From NCBI RefSeq assembly GCF_028736115.1, contig NZ_CP117877.1:4660187-4724186 (forward strand): a stretch of 64,000 nt of DNA, in the 5' to 3' direction. The notes under the pieces are model-generated. The model made no database searches. It had not been told where the DNA came from and saw only the letters and a program-made list of their open reading frames with translations. The DNA is from Mucilaginibacter sp. KACC 22063 (GTDB lineage: Bacteria > Bacteroidota > Bacteroidia > Sphingobacteriales > Sphingobacteriaceae). A program made the translations under genes and the position numbers. Position 1 is the first letter of the stretch; every line of letters starts with the position of its first letter. Shown one piece after another: positions 8,547 to 16,669 of the stretch.

Positions 8547-8554
8547 TATTTTTG
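8547..8554 (+). promoter_or_regulatory. Bacteroidetes -7 element for dusB
   Basis: TATTTTTG matches TAnnTTTG; the ATG of dusB is 20 nt downstream. It lies 18 bp from the divergent CPBP start. Confidence 0.6.
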
Positions 8555-8573
8555 CAGTGCTTAAAGATAAGCC

Positions 8574-9566
8574 ATGTCTGTACAAATAGGAAATATTGAT
8601 TTAGGGGAGTTTCCGCTTCTGCTGGCACCGATGGAAGACGTGAGTGATCCGCCGTTCCGTTATGTTTGCAAGCAAAACGGTGCCGACATGATGTATACCG
8701 AGTTTATATCATCAGAAGGTCTGATTCGCGATGCAGCAAAAAGCCGCCAGAAACTGGACATATTTGAGTATGAACGCCCTATAGGTATACAGATCTTTGG
8801 CAGCGACATTGAGCACATGCGAGAAGCGACAGAAATAGCTACTGCCGCCGGCCCCGACCTGATGGATATTAACTATGGCTGCCCTGTTAAACAGGTAGCC
8901 TGCCGCGGTGCGGGCGCAAGCTTGTTGCAAGACATTGATAAAATGGTAGCCATGACCAAAGCTGTTGTGGAGGCCACCCATTTACCGGTTACGGTAAAAA
9001 CCCGCCTCGGTTGGGACGATAATACCAAAAACGTTTATGAAGTTGCCGAACGCCTGCAGGATGTAGGTATTAAGGCGCTTACCATACATGGCCGCACACG
9101 CGCACAGATGTATAAAGGCGTTGCCGACTGGACACTGATCCGCGAGATTAAAAAGAACCCGCGCATACAGATCCCCATCTTTGGCAATGGCGATATCGAC
9201 TCGCCTGAAAAAGCTGCTGCCTGGCGCCTGGAATATGGCGTTGATGGCATGATGATCGGCCGGGCTGCTATTGGCTATCCGTGGATTTTCAGAGAGGTTA
9301 AACATTATTTTAAAACCGGCGAATATTTAGCCGGGCCAACCATGGCAGAGCGTATTGAGGTGTGCCGTACCCACTTAGAGAAATCTGTTGCATGGAAAGG
9401 CCCTAAAACCGGCATATTTGAGATGCGCAGGCATTATTCAAACTATTTTAAAGGCATTGATCATTTCAAAGAGTTTCGTATGAAACTGGTGCAGGCAGGC
9501 ACAATGGAAGAGATCAACGAAATACTGGAACAGATTGAAAATCACTATTCATCCGTAATGGCTTGA
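8574..9566 (+). CDS. dusB: tRNA-dihydrouridine synthase
   Basis: 330 residues. FMN TIM-barrel with family motifs: LLLAPMEDVSDPPFR, YTEFISSEGL, the catalytic-cysteine loop MDINYGCPVKQV, VTVKTRLGWD, LTIHGRTRAQMYKG, GRAAIGYPWIF. It reduces uridines in the tRNA D-loop using NAD(P)H. A DusB-type call follows from length and motifs, though the subtype (A/B/C) is not certain by eye. A short AT-rich hairpin follows the stop. Confidence 0.9.
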   Translation: MSVQIGNIDLGEFPLLLAPMEDVSDPPFRYVCKQNGADMMYTEFISSEGLIRDAAKSRQKLDIFEYERPIGIQIFGSDIEHMREATEIATAAGPDLMDINYGCPVKQVACRGAGASLLQDIDKMVAMTKAVVEATHLPVTVKTRLGWDDNTKNVYEVAERLQDVGIKALTIHGRTRAQMYKGVADWTLIREIKKNPRIQIPIFGNGDIDSPEKAAAWRLEYGVDGMMIGRAAIGYPWIFREVKHYFKTGEYLAGPTMAERIEVCRTHLEKSVAWKGPKTGIFEMRRHYSNYFKGIDHFKEFRMKLVQAGTMEEINEILEQIENHYSSVMA

Positions 9567-9588
9567 TTATTGAGCGACGATCAATAAT
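9566..9588 (+). terminator. AT-rich hairpin after dusB
   Basis: ATTATTGA and TCAATAAT pair perfectly around GCGACGA, followed by TTTTAAATTG. The stem is weak in GC, so it may be a terminator or only an mRNA-end structure. Confidence 0.45.
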
Positions 9589-9612
9589 TTTAAATTGTTT
9601 TTTATAACTGTT

Positions 9613-9999
9613 ATGGTTACTACAATTACAGATGGTGTAAAAGTTTCCGTAGAAACACAATACCAACCAGAATATTCAAACCCGGCAAGCGACCACTATA
9701 TGTTTGCCTACAAGATAAATATCGAGAATTTAAGTGATTACACTGTGCAACTGCTACGCCGTCGTTGGGATATTTACGACTCTAACGGCACACACCGTGT
9801 AGTTGAAGGCGATGGCGTTGTTGGCGAACAACCTGTTATTGAGCCAGGCAAATCACATGAATATGTGTCAGGCTGCAACCTGAAATCTGACATCGGCCGC
9901 ATGAAAGGCGAATACCAGATGATACGTACAATGGATAACGCTTTGTTTGAAGTGGAAATTCCTGAGTTTTTTATGGTTGCGCCTTACCGCTTAAACTAA
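9613..9999 (+). CDS. apaG: ApaG (DUF525) protein
   Basis: 128 residues from ATG 9613. DUF525 fold motifs: VKVSVETQYQPEYS, HYMFAYKINIENLSDYTVQLLRRRWDIYDSNG, VVGEQPVIEPGKSHEYVSGC, GRMKGEYQM. ApaG is a small FN3-like protein linked to Co2+/Mg2+ homeostasis and Ap4A in enterobacteria; the direct biochemical role is unsettled. Earlier in-frame TTG at 9595 is less likely because conserved sequence begins after ATG. Strong terminator at 10027. Confidence 0.9.
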   Translation: MVTTITDGVKVSVETQYQPEYSNPASDHYMFAYKINIENLSDYTVQLLRRRWDIYDSNGTHRVVEGDGVVGEQPVIEPGKSHEYVSGCNLKSDIGRMKGEYQMIRTMDNALFEVEIPEFFMVAPYRLN

Positions 10000-10026
10000 T
10001 CTCCGGAACAAAATATAACAACGAAG

Positions 10027-10048
10027 CCCGGCAATCCGGGATTTTTTC
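10027..10048 (+). terminator. Intrinsic terminator of apaG
   Basis: CCCGG-CAAT-CCGGG followed by ATTTTTTC. The convergent gldD stop lies 4 bp beyond. Confidence 0.8.
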
Positions 10049-10051
10049 ATT

Positions 10052-10666
10052 TTATCTGTTCTTCCAGCGGAAGGTTTTAATCATCACATCCACATCTTTC
10101 TTCACAAAATCAAGCACAGGCTGTATAGAATCAAGCCGTGGTTCAGAATTAAAGTATAACGCCCCACGGATGTAGTTTTTGGTACTGTCCGTCAGAAAAA
10201 ATTGTGCGGATGAAGCCGCATTGCCATCTATCGTATAATAAATGCCATATACCTTTCGGTCAGGGTACCGAATTACCCCTTCATCTATCGAAGTAGCTTT
10301 AACCGTATGCTTAAATGCAAAGGTTCGGGCATCTTCGGTTAGTTCATTAAATACTTTTTTTGAGGTAACTGGTTGATAGCTTAAATGCAGTGTGCCTTTG
10401 AACTGTGGCAATTGCATATTGATCCAGCAGGGTTTGGCATCACCTTTTTTATCAGGCTCTATAACGCTGTATTTAGGGTATTCAAATGTGAAGGGACAAC
10501 CCTCATTATACTCCTGGTATTCGTGCTTTGGGAATACAATACGATAGAAACCCCTTGGCTTAGGCGAATAGTCGTGATTACCGCAAGCCGACAAGGCGGA
10601 CACAATAACAGCTAAAAATGCAAAAAGCCTTACGGATGAAAAGCGGTGGAATTCCATAGTTCCCAT
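10052..10666 (-). CDS. gldD: Gliding motility lipoprotein GldD
   Basis: 204 residues. Lipoprotein signal ending SALSACGN. GldD motifs follow: YSPKPRGFYRIVFPKHEYQEY, CPFTFEYPKYS, CWINMQLPQFKGTLHLSY, then ARTFAFKHTVKATSIDE. In Flavobacterium johnsoniae GldD is needed for gliding and surface-protein secretion; it sits in the cell envelope. An alternative start is ATG 10657. It overlaps the end of aroE by about 28-37 bp, so aroE and gldD are co-transcribed. Together with porX (58714) it points to a type IX secretion/gliding apparatus. Confidence 0.88.
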   Translation of the reverse strand: MGTMEFHRFSSVRLFAFLAVIVSALSACGNHDYSPKPRGFYRIVFPKHEYQEYNEGCPFTFEYPKYSVIEPDKKGDAKPCWINMQLPQFKGTLHLSYQPVTSKKVFNELTEDARTFAFKHTVKATSIDEGVIRYPDRKVYGIYYTIDGNAASSAQFFLTDSTKNYIRGALYFNSEPRLDSIQPVLDFVKKDVDVMIKTFRWKNR

Positions 10667-11430
10667 GATTGTTCTGCCTGTAAAACTAACATTTCGTAGC
10701 CGTTTTTGATCTGTGCGCCCTGCTCAAGCCCCTTTCTCAAAAATAATGTTTGATCTGGGTTATAGATCAGGTCATATAATAAATGATCTGAACCTAAAGC
10801 TTCATACGGCAAAGGCGGGCAAACCTCTACATCTGGACTGGTACCTACCGGCGTAGTATTGATAATTAATTTATGGTGTTTAATGATCTCTGGTGTAAGA
10901 TCTGTGAAAAGTATTCTGTCTGGTCCGGGCTTACGCGCTACAACTTTAAATTCAATTTCCAGTTCCTTTAATACATACTTAACCGCTTTAGCAGCACCTC
11001 CATCGCCTAAAACAAGGGCTTTCTGATGCTGGCTACCCAGTAGTGGCATCAGGGATTTTTGAAAACCGTAAACATCGGTATTAAAACCTTCTAACCGGAA
11101 ATTATGACCGCCTATCCCAACCTCGCCAGAAAATGCGGCCAGTACCGGGCTTTCTTTAGAAATACGGATACAGTTTGCCGCACCAATATGCCTTACTGCA
11201 TCGCTGCACCAGTCGAGGTATTCCAATATTTTTACTTTATGCGGTATAGTCACATTTAGGCCGCACAGGTTATCGTGCTTTTCTAAAAGCTTCGGGAAAT
11301 CGTTGATATCTTCTAACGGAAAAACCTCATAGCGGCAATCCTTGATATGCTCGTTCTCAAATTTTTCGGTGAAAAACTTTTGCGAGAACGAATGCGAAAG
11401 CGGGTAACCGATGATCCCGTATCTTTTCAT
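10630..11430 (-). CDS. aroE: Shikimate dehydrogenase
   Basis: 266 residues. YGIIGYPLSHSFSQKFF (shikimate-binding serines), NVTIPHKVKI with the catalytic lysine, GFNTDVYGF with the catalytic Asp, dinucleotide loop LVLGDGGAAKAV, and INTTPVG. It reduces 3-dehydroshikimate to shikimate with NADPH in aromatic amino-acid synthesis. The 3' end overlaps gldD. No other aro gene is nearby. Confidence 0.92.
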   Translation of the reverse strand: MKRYGIIGYPLSHSFSQKFFTEKFENEHIKDCRYEVFPLEDINDFPKLLEKHDNLCGLNVTIPHKVKILEYLDWCSDAVRHIGAANCIRISKESPVLAAFSGEVGIGGHNFRLEGFNTDVYGFQKSLMPLLGSQHQKALVLGDGGAAKAVKYVLKELEIEFKVVARKPGPDRILFTDLTPEIIKHHKLIINTTPVGTSPDVEVCPPLPYEALGSDHLLYDLIYNPDQTLFLRKGLEQGAQIKNGYEMLVLQAEQSWELWNSTAFHP

Positions 11431-11577
11431 AGTGATTATAACCTATTGCTTAAGCTGGTAAATATAGGGGATTGAAATGTTAAAAGATTGGAGTATCTGA
11501 TTTCAGTTTGATGAGATTGTTATAACCCCTCCCTGCCCTCTCTCTGGGGTGTATTCGGATTGTTTATGAATAAATTA

Positions 11578-11645
11578 ATATGTCATTCTGAACGAAGTGA
11601 AGAATCTAATCTAATAAGATCCTCGCGTTGCTCAGGATGACATAT
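11578..11645. repeat. REP-like palindrome R1 (TGTCATTCTGAACGAAG type)
   Basis: Imperfect inverted repeat: ATATGTCATTCTGAAC at the left and, on the opposite strand, ATATGTCATCCTGAGC at the right, with arms of ~33 nt. It lies in the gap after the ComA-like gene. Close copy at 42550-42628. No TnpA_REP (RAYT) gene is in this window. Confidence 0.7.
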
Positions 11646-11655
11646 TTAATTAAGG

Positions 11656-12417
11656 TCATAATTCCAGAAAATGGCTGAAAGTGTCGCTTCTGATACCCAG
11701 GCGCAAAGTCTCCAATGGTATCACATCAGCTGGTGCAATATTTCCCAAGTTTACATTAGCGCCTATCAGTTTGATAAACCACACCTGCTGTGCTTTTTGC
11801 GGCGCTTCCCAGATGATTTTATCCTGCGGGATCTTGGTCAGGATTTCATCCACCAAACCCTGGCGCACCTCGCCCGAATCACGGTAGATGCCAACATTAC
11901 CACTTTCGCGGGCTTCGGCAATTACCTTCCATGATCCTGCCTGCAATTCGGCTTCCATTAACTGGATCCATTTATAAGGCGCAAATATCTTTTGAACGTC
12001 TTTTGACCCTACTTCCGAAATTACCGTTACCTGCTCGCTTAACGTTTTAATGTATTCACACTTCTCATCATGCGGAATGGTAATAGACCCGTCAGATACT
12101 TCTGCGTGCTGCATACCATAGCGGTCGAGCGTGCGGCGGTATTCGTCAAACTGGCCGCGGACTAAAAAAGCCTCAAACAAGGTGCCGCCGAAATAAACAG
12201 GCAGTCCGGCATCCCGGTATAGTTTAAGTTTCTCGTTAAGATTTGGCGTAACGTATGATGTTGCCCAACCTAATTTTACAATATCGGTATAAGCGCCGCA
12301 CACCTCAATAAAGTCTTCCACCTGTCGTAGGCTTAATCCTTTATCCATCATCATGGTCATGCCATCGTTACGCGGCTTTGCTGTTCTCTCGGGTAGATTA
12401 TTAAGATGATAATTCAT
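11656..12417 (-). CDS. Phosphosulfolactate synthase-like protein (ComA family)
   Basis: 253 residues; TIM-barrel ComA family: LPERTAKPRNDGMTMMMDKG, DIVKLGWATSYV, PVYFGGTLFEAFLVRG, AEVSDGSITIPHDEK, VISEVGSKD, WIQLMEAELQAGSWKVIAEAR, IIWEAPQKAQQVWFI. Archaeal ComA adds sulfite to phosphoenolpyruvate for coenzyme M. In Bacteroidetes the product could feed sulfolactate or cysteate and so sulfonolipids (inference; no other gene of that route is adjacent). It lies upstream of aroE-gldD on the same strand, with a REP-like palindrome between. Confidence 0.85.
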   Translation of the reverse strand: MNYHLNNLPERTAKPRNDGMTMMMDKGLSLRQVEDFIEVCGAYTDIVKLGWATSYVTPNLNEKLKLYRDAGLPVYFGGTLFEAFLVRGQFDEYRRTLDRYGMQHAEVSDGSITIPHDEKCEYIKTLSEQVTVISEVGSKDVQKIFAPYKWIQLMEAELQAGSWKVIAEARESGNVGIYRDSGEVRQGLVDEILTKIPQDKIIWEAPQKAQQVWFIKLIGANVNLGNIAPADVIPLETLRLGIRSDTFSHFLEL

Positions 12418-12546
12418 CGTTAAGTTTATGTTATAGACTATAACTAAAAGTACTAACGTTACAAATGTCGTTAATTTCTACTCAAATTAAGATGATAAGC
12501 TAATATTTTGAAAGCATTTTTTTATTTTGATGACTTAATAAAAAAC

Positions 12547-13278
12547 ATGCTTTTTAATATCTATTGCGATGAAAGCCGTATCACTAAAGAACGATTTATG
12601 GTGATTGGTGGTATTATAGTAAATTCTAAATCTCTTAATGAATTAAGTTTAAAAATACGTTCATATAGAGAGCAAAATGGAATGATATATGAGCTTAAAT
12701 GGAGCAAAGTATCTAATAATAGAATTCAGCAATATAAAAACTTAGTAGATTTAATATTCGAATTAATTGAAGAAAATAGAATAAACTTTCGAAGCATAAT
12801 TGCTGATACTAGTAAATTTAATCACAGAAAATATAATGGCGGAGATGGTGAACTTGGATTTTATAAGATGTACTATCAACTGCTATTTCATTGTTTTGGC
12901 AGTGATTATTTACTGGATAATTTGAATCAAGATAATAGTTTTATAGTCTTTCCTGATCATAAAACGACAAATTATATGCTTGGAGAATTAAAAAGCCGCT
13001 TAAACAATAATATGTTCTACAAATTAGGCAGCCGTTCTTCGCCGTTTAGGAGTATTGAGCCAACTGATTCAAAAAAATCAGATTTCGTACAATTAGTAGA
13101 CATACTAATTGGAGCAATTGGTTACCATAAGAATGAATTACACTTAAAAGCGGGCGCTAGTTTAGCGAAACTGGAACTCTCTAACTATATAGCATTAAAA
13201 TTCGGCCTTGCACAATTAGGAGATAATTTTAAGTACAAAAAGAGGAAATTTACCGTTTGGAACATTAAGTTACGGTGA
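12547..13278 (+). CDS. DUF3800 domain protein
   Basis: 243 residues from ATG 12547; the open frame begins at TTG 12508, but DUF3800 proteins start close to the YCDES motif, here MLFNIYCDESRI. Other family features: MVIGGIIV, YELKWSKVS, and late FVQLVDILIGAIGY (Asp/Gln of the RNase H-like core). Nuclease activity is suspected for the family but unproven. The gene is visibly richer in A+T than its neighbours, consistent with recent acquisition. It faces a candidate small RNA whose 3' end touches its stop codon. Confidence 0.75.
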   Translation: MLFNIYCDESRITKERFMVIGGIIVNSKSLNELSLKIRSYREQNGMIYELKWSKVSNNRIQQYKNLVDLIFELIEENRINFRSIIADTSKFNHRKYNGGDGELGFYKMYYQLLFHCFGSDYLLDNLNQDNSFIVFPDHKTTNYMLGELKSRLNNNMFYKLGSRSSPFRSIEPTDSKKSDFVQLVDILIGAIGYHKNELHLKAGASLAKLELSNYIALKFGLAQLGDNFKYKKRKFTVWNIKLR

Positions 13279-13279
13279 C

Positions 13280-13370
13280 AAAAAAAGCGTCCTATAATCT
13301 ACACCTCGAGGGCACCTCATAAGAGGGATTCCATACAAAATGTGTGGAACTTCGATTATAACCACGCTTC
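13280..13370 (-). ncRNA. Candidate structured small RNA with own promoter and terminator
   Basis: Read on minus. Closing stem: 5' AAGCGT (13369-13364) and TATAATC (13360-13354) pair with GATTATA and ACGCTT (13299-13285), leaving a small GGT/GG internal loop. Inside are TTCCACAC-ATTTT-GTATGGAA (one mismatch) and CCTC-TTAT-GAGG, with a second CCTCGAGG that can compete. ACGC is followed directly by seven U (13286-13280), a proper terminator tail. A -7-like TAATATTG (13382-13375) and a -33 TTTG (13408-13405, 22-nt spacer) would start transcription at the base of the stem. No family recognised. Confidence 0.55.
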
Positions 13371-13374
13371 AATG

Positions 13375-13408
13375 CAATATTACAAATAAGTTTTCAATAA
13401 GTTTCAAA
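13375..13408 (-). promoter_or_regulatory. Candidate promoter of the small RNA
   Basis: Minus strand TTTG (13408-13405), 22-nt spacer, TAATATTG (13382-13375), one mismatch to TAnnTTTG. Predicted start ~13370, the first base of the RNA's closing stem. Confidence 0.4.
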
Positions 13409-13425
13409 GTCTATTCTTGTTTTCA

Positions 13426-13463
13426 TAAAAAAAGCCAAACTTTAAAAGCTTGGCTTCAGTTTT
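13426..13463 (-). terminator. Intrinsic terminator of the TPR gene
   Basis: AAGCCAA (13432-13438) and TTGGCTT (13450-13456) flanked by an A-run on the left (U-run on minus) and CAGTTTTT on the right. It isolates the small-RNA candidate from the TPR gene transcript. Confidence 0.7.
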
Positions 13464-13476
13464 TGACTCTGTTTTA

Positions 13477-14880
13477 TCAATGCATATAACGACTGATAAT
13501 ATCTATGATGATCTTATTCTTTTGTAGCTGTGGCAAATAATCAAATAAGATATAGTGTTTTTCCGGGTCGGCGGTTAATGCCATTTCCAGGTGGGCAAGC
13601 GCATCATTGTAATCGCCTTTGGCAAACAGGTATGCTACCATACGGTAATACAATTCTGCCGAATCCGGATTATTTTTTATCGCTTGTGATATTACTTCAA
13701 TAGCATCAACCAGGCGCTCCTGCTCATACATTATCGACGAATAGTCGAGCCATGCATCTACATCAAGCGGATTAAGCTCCACTACCTTTTCATACGCGCT
13801 TTCGGCTTGTTGTAAATGGCCAAGCTTATACTCTGCATCTGCAATGGCAAACCAGTAATCGGCATTGGTAGCATCCAGGTCGAGCGCTTTGCGGTAAAAA
13901 TGCAAAGCTTCGAAATAGCGCTCCTCAAAATCGAGCGTTACACCGATACCAAACCAAGCATCTGCCAGTTTAGAGTCAAGTTTAACGGCTTTCTTATAAA
14001 AGGCTCGCGCATCATCCATTTGCTCCAGTTTCTCGTAGCACTCGCCTATTGCACAATAAGTATCGGCGTTGGGTTGCTCGTACTCAAATGTCTGGCGATA
14101 TACCTCAATCGCTTCGGCATATTTCTCCAGGTTAACCAATGCATTGCCTTTATTAAAGTAAGCAGAAGCAAAGCTATCCTTAATTAAAATGGCGTAATCA
14201 TAGGCATCAATCGCCTTTTCAAATAAACCTAATTTAGTGTAGGCGTTGCCCAGGTTGTACCATGCCGCATAGCTGTAAGGTTCGTTATCAATATACTGCT
14301 GATAGAACTGAACGCTCTCTTGCTGATTATCCATTACATCGTAACAGAAAGCCAGCTCATAAAGCGCATCCTGGTTTTCCATGTTGTATTCCAGGCAGCG
14401 TTTCAGGTAGGCAATAGCATTCTCATAATCGCCCATGTTTTGATAAACGTAGGCAATGTGCAGTAGTATATCATCCTTTTCCTCAGCCATGCCAAGTGCC
14501 TTTTCATAGTTTTCAAGCGCTTCATCAAAGCGCTCCATATTCTCGAAAAGGTTACCGCGGATGATGTAGATATCAGCCTCTGAAGCTTCCAGCATCTCGG
14601 CTTTGTCAAGCGCAGCAAAAGCTTCAGACATACGGTTGGTAACCACCAGCAATTGTGCCTGCTTTATTAAAAATATAGCAGCAAAAGGGTGTTGGTTACG
14701 CGCATATTCAACAACCTGTAAGGCCTTGGCCGGGTCGTTTTTTTCTATATAGTAATCAATAATATTTTCAAAGGCTTGTGCATCAAAAAAATACTGATCG
14801 TGGTTGCGGATCATTTCCTCGTATCTCTCAACGGAAAATTTGGGATCCTCGGAATAACCGAATTCAAAGTCTTCTTCCAT
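13477..14880 (-). CDS. Tetratricopeptide repeat protein
   Basis: 467 residues made almost wholly of TPR units (about 12), e.g. ALENYEKALGMAEEKDDIL, AIAYLKRCLEYNMENQDALY, AAWYNLGNAYTKLGLFEKAI, ADAWFGIGVTLDFEERYFEA, VDAWLDYSSIMYEQERLVDA. There is no signal peptide (acidic start MEEDFEFGYSEDP), so it is probably cytoplasmic. TPR stacks bind partner peptides; the partner is unknown. Monocistronic, with its own terminator downstream. Confidence 0.85.
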   Translation of the reverse strand: MEEDFEFGYSEDPKFSVERYEEMIRNHDQYFFDAQAFENIIDYYIEKNDPAKALQVVEYARNQHPFAAIFLIKQAQLLVVTNRMSEAFAALDKAEMLEASEADIYIIRGNLFENMERFDEALENYEKALGMAEEKDDILLHIAYVYQNMGDYENAIAYLKRCLEYNMENQDALYELAFCYDVMDNQQESVQFYQQYIDNEPYSYAAWYNLGNAYTKLGLFEKAIDAYDYAILIKDSFASAYFNKGNALVNLEKYAEAIEVYRQTFEYEQPNADTYCAIGECYEKLEQMDDARAFYKKAVKLDSKLADAWFGIGVTLDFEERYFEALHFYRKALDLDATNADYWFAIADAEYKLGHLQQAESAYEKVVELNPLDVDAWLDYSSIMYEQERLVDAIEVISQAIKNNPDSAELYYRMVAYLFAKGDYNDALAHLEMALTADPEKHYILFDYLPQLQKNKIIIDIISRYMH

Positions 14881-15087
14881 TCGATAGGTTTTATTCTAAG
14901 ACTGACAAAATCAGCAAAAGTGACATCGGACGTCTACTTTATGATGATTAAATTACAATGTAAAATATGCAATGGTGCAAATTAGTTTTCAACAAACAAG
15001 GGTTGTTAACACCCTGCGGGCGTAAGTAACTGATTGTAAGAGTAAATTTATTATATGATTAATTTATGATTAGGACAAGCAGTGTTT

Positions 15088-15095
15088 TAACTTTG
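15088..15095 (+). promoter_or_regulatory. Bacteroidetes -7 element for the ALDH7 gene
   Basis: TAACTTTG matches TAnnTTTG exactly. It lies inside the longest open frame (from 15066), so it argues for the ATG at 15111 as the real start, about 10 nt after the predicted transcript start. Confidence 0.6.
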
Positions 15096-15110
15096 AAAAA
15101 ATCCAACCCT

Positions 15111-16652
15111 ATGAATTTCGATATCAAATCTGTACTGCAACATTTCAATATAAACGAAATTAACGATGCTTTTAGTACAGGCGAAGCCTCTGGCAGTAGT
15201 GCTGGCGCGTTTTTGAAGGATATTATCTCCCCTGTTGACGGTCAGAAAATTGCTGCTGTAAAGTTTGCCACTGCTGACGATTTAAATAACATAGCCGACA
15301 AAGCTACGAAAGCTTTTACAAGTTGGCGAACTTTGCCTGCACCTAAACGCGGTGAGATTGTACGTCAGATTGGTAATGCACTTCGCGACAATAAAGATCA
15401 ACTGGGCAGGTTGGTATCTTACGAAATGGGTAAAAGCCTGCAAGAAGGCTGGGGCGAAGTGCAGGAAATGATTGACATCTGTGATTTTGCGGTAGGCATC
15501 AGCCGCCAGCTTTATGGCTTAACCATGCACTCTGAGCGGCCGGGGCACCGCATGTACGAGCAGTATCATCCATTAGGTGTTGTCGGTATTATATCTGCCT
15601 TTAATTTCCCGGTAGCCGTTTGGAGCTGGAACGCCATGCTGGCATGGGTTTGTGGTAATACCTGCATCTGGAAACCTTCTGAAAAAACACCTTTAACCGC
15701 ACTGGCTTGTCAGCATATCATTCAAAAAGTATTTGCAGCCAATAACATTGCAGAAGGCGTATCATGTCTGATCATTGGCGACCGTAATATCGGCGAGCAA
15801 ATGGCAGCAGACTCCCGTATTGCTTTGATCTCTGCAACAGGGTCGACCCGCATGGGTAAGGCAGTTGCAACCACCGTAGCACAACGCCTTGGCAAATGCC
15901 TGTTAGAGCTTGGCGGTAATAACGCCATTATCATTACAGAAAATGCCGATATGAACATTGCGCTTACCGGTGCCGTGTTCGGTGCGGTAGGCACAGCTGG
16001 GCAGCGTTGCACTTCTACCCGCAGGCTGATTATTCATGAAAGTATTTACGACCAGTTTAAACAGAAACTGGTAAATGCATATCAGCAGGTACGCATAGGC
16101 AATCCACTGGATGAAAACAACCACATGGGCCCGCTTATTGACCGCGATGCCGTTAACAGTTATCTTAGTAGTATTGAGCAATGCAAAGCACAAGGCGGTA
16201 ATTTTATAGTAGAGGGCGGTGTGCTTAAAGGCGATGAATACGCTTCCGGCTGTTATGTTAAACCTTGTATTGCCGAGGTAGAAAACCACTTTGACATTGT
16301 ACAGCACGAAACCTTTGCCCCTATCCTTTATCTGATCAGATACAGCAATATTGATGAAGCAATAGCGTTACAAAACAACGTTCCGCAAGGCTTGTCATCG
16401 TCTATCATGACGAATAATTTGCGCGAAGCCGAACAATTTTTATCGTTTGCAGGTTCTGATTGCGGGATTGCTAACGTTAATATAGGCACTTCGGGTGCCG
16501 AAATTGGCGGGGCGTTTGGCGGCGAAAAAGAAACAGGCGGAGGCCGCGAAAGTGGATCAGATGCATGGAAAGCTTATATGCGCCGTCAGACAAACACAAT
16601 TAATTATTCATCCCAGCTGCCATTGGCTCAGGGAATTAAATTTGATTTATAA
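15111..16652 (+). CDS. Aldehyde dehydrogenase, ALDH7 (antiquitin) type
   Basis: 513 residues. Oxyanion/NAD motif FNFPVAVWSWNAMLAW, KPSEKTPLTALA, ATGSTRMGKAVA, general-base Glu in CLLELGGNNAIII, and the nucleophile Cys in GTAGQRCTSTRRL, the antiquitin form of the motif. Likely substrate is L-2-aminoadipate 6-semialdehyde/piperideine-6-carboxylate (lysine breakdown), by family analogy. Start at ATG 15111 is set by the promoter at 15088. The S8 protease gene begins 17 bp downstream and may be co-transcribed. Confidence 0.85.
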   Translation: MNFDIKSVLQHFNINEINDAFSTGEASGSSAGAFLKDIISPVDGQKIAAVKFATADDLNNIADKATKAFTSWRTLPAPKRGEIVRQIGNALRDNKDQLGRLVSYEMGKSLQEGWGEVQEMIDICDFAVGISRQLYGLTMHSERPGHRMYEQYHPLGVVGIISAFNFPVAVWSWNAMLAWVCGNTCIWKPSEKTPLTALACQHIIQKVFAANNIAEGVSCLIIGDRNIGEQMAADSRIALISATGSTRMGKAVATTVAQRLGKCLLELGGNNAIIITENADMNIALTGAVFGAVGTAGQRCTSTRRLIIHESIYDQFKQKLVNAYQQVRIGNPLDENNHMGPLIDRDAVNSYLSSIEQCKAQGGNFIVEGGVLKGDEYASGCYVKPCIAEVENHFDIVQHETFAPILYLIRYSNIDEAIALQNNVPQGLSSSIMTNNLREAEQFLSFAGSDCGIANVNIGTSGAEIGGAFGGEKETGGGRESGSDAWKAYMRRQTNTINYSSQLPLAQGIKFDL

Positions 16653-16669
16653 CCACATACTACTGCTTA

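Noticed and set aside
12547..13278. Defence island with DUF3800 and the MNT gene
   Set aside because: They are 36 kb apart and each is surrounded by housekeeping genes; no other defence family is present.
13280..13370. tRNA, SRP RNA, tmRNA or 6S RNA identity for the small RNA candidate
   Set aside because: No T-arm sequence, no GGAAGGAAGCA-type SRP loop, no tag ORF, and too short for 6S.
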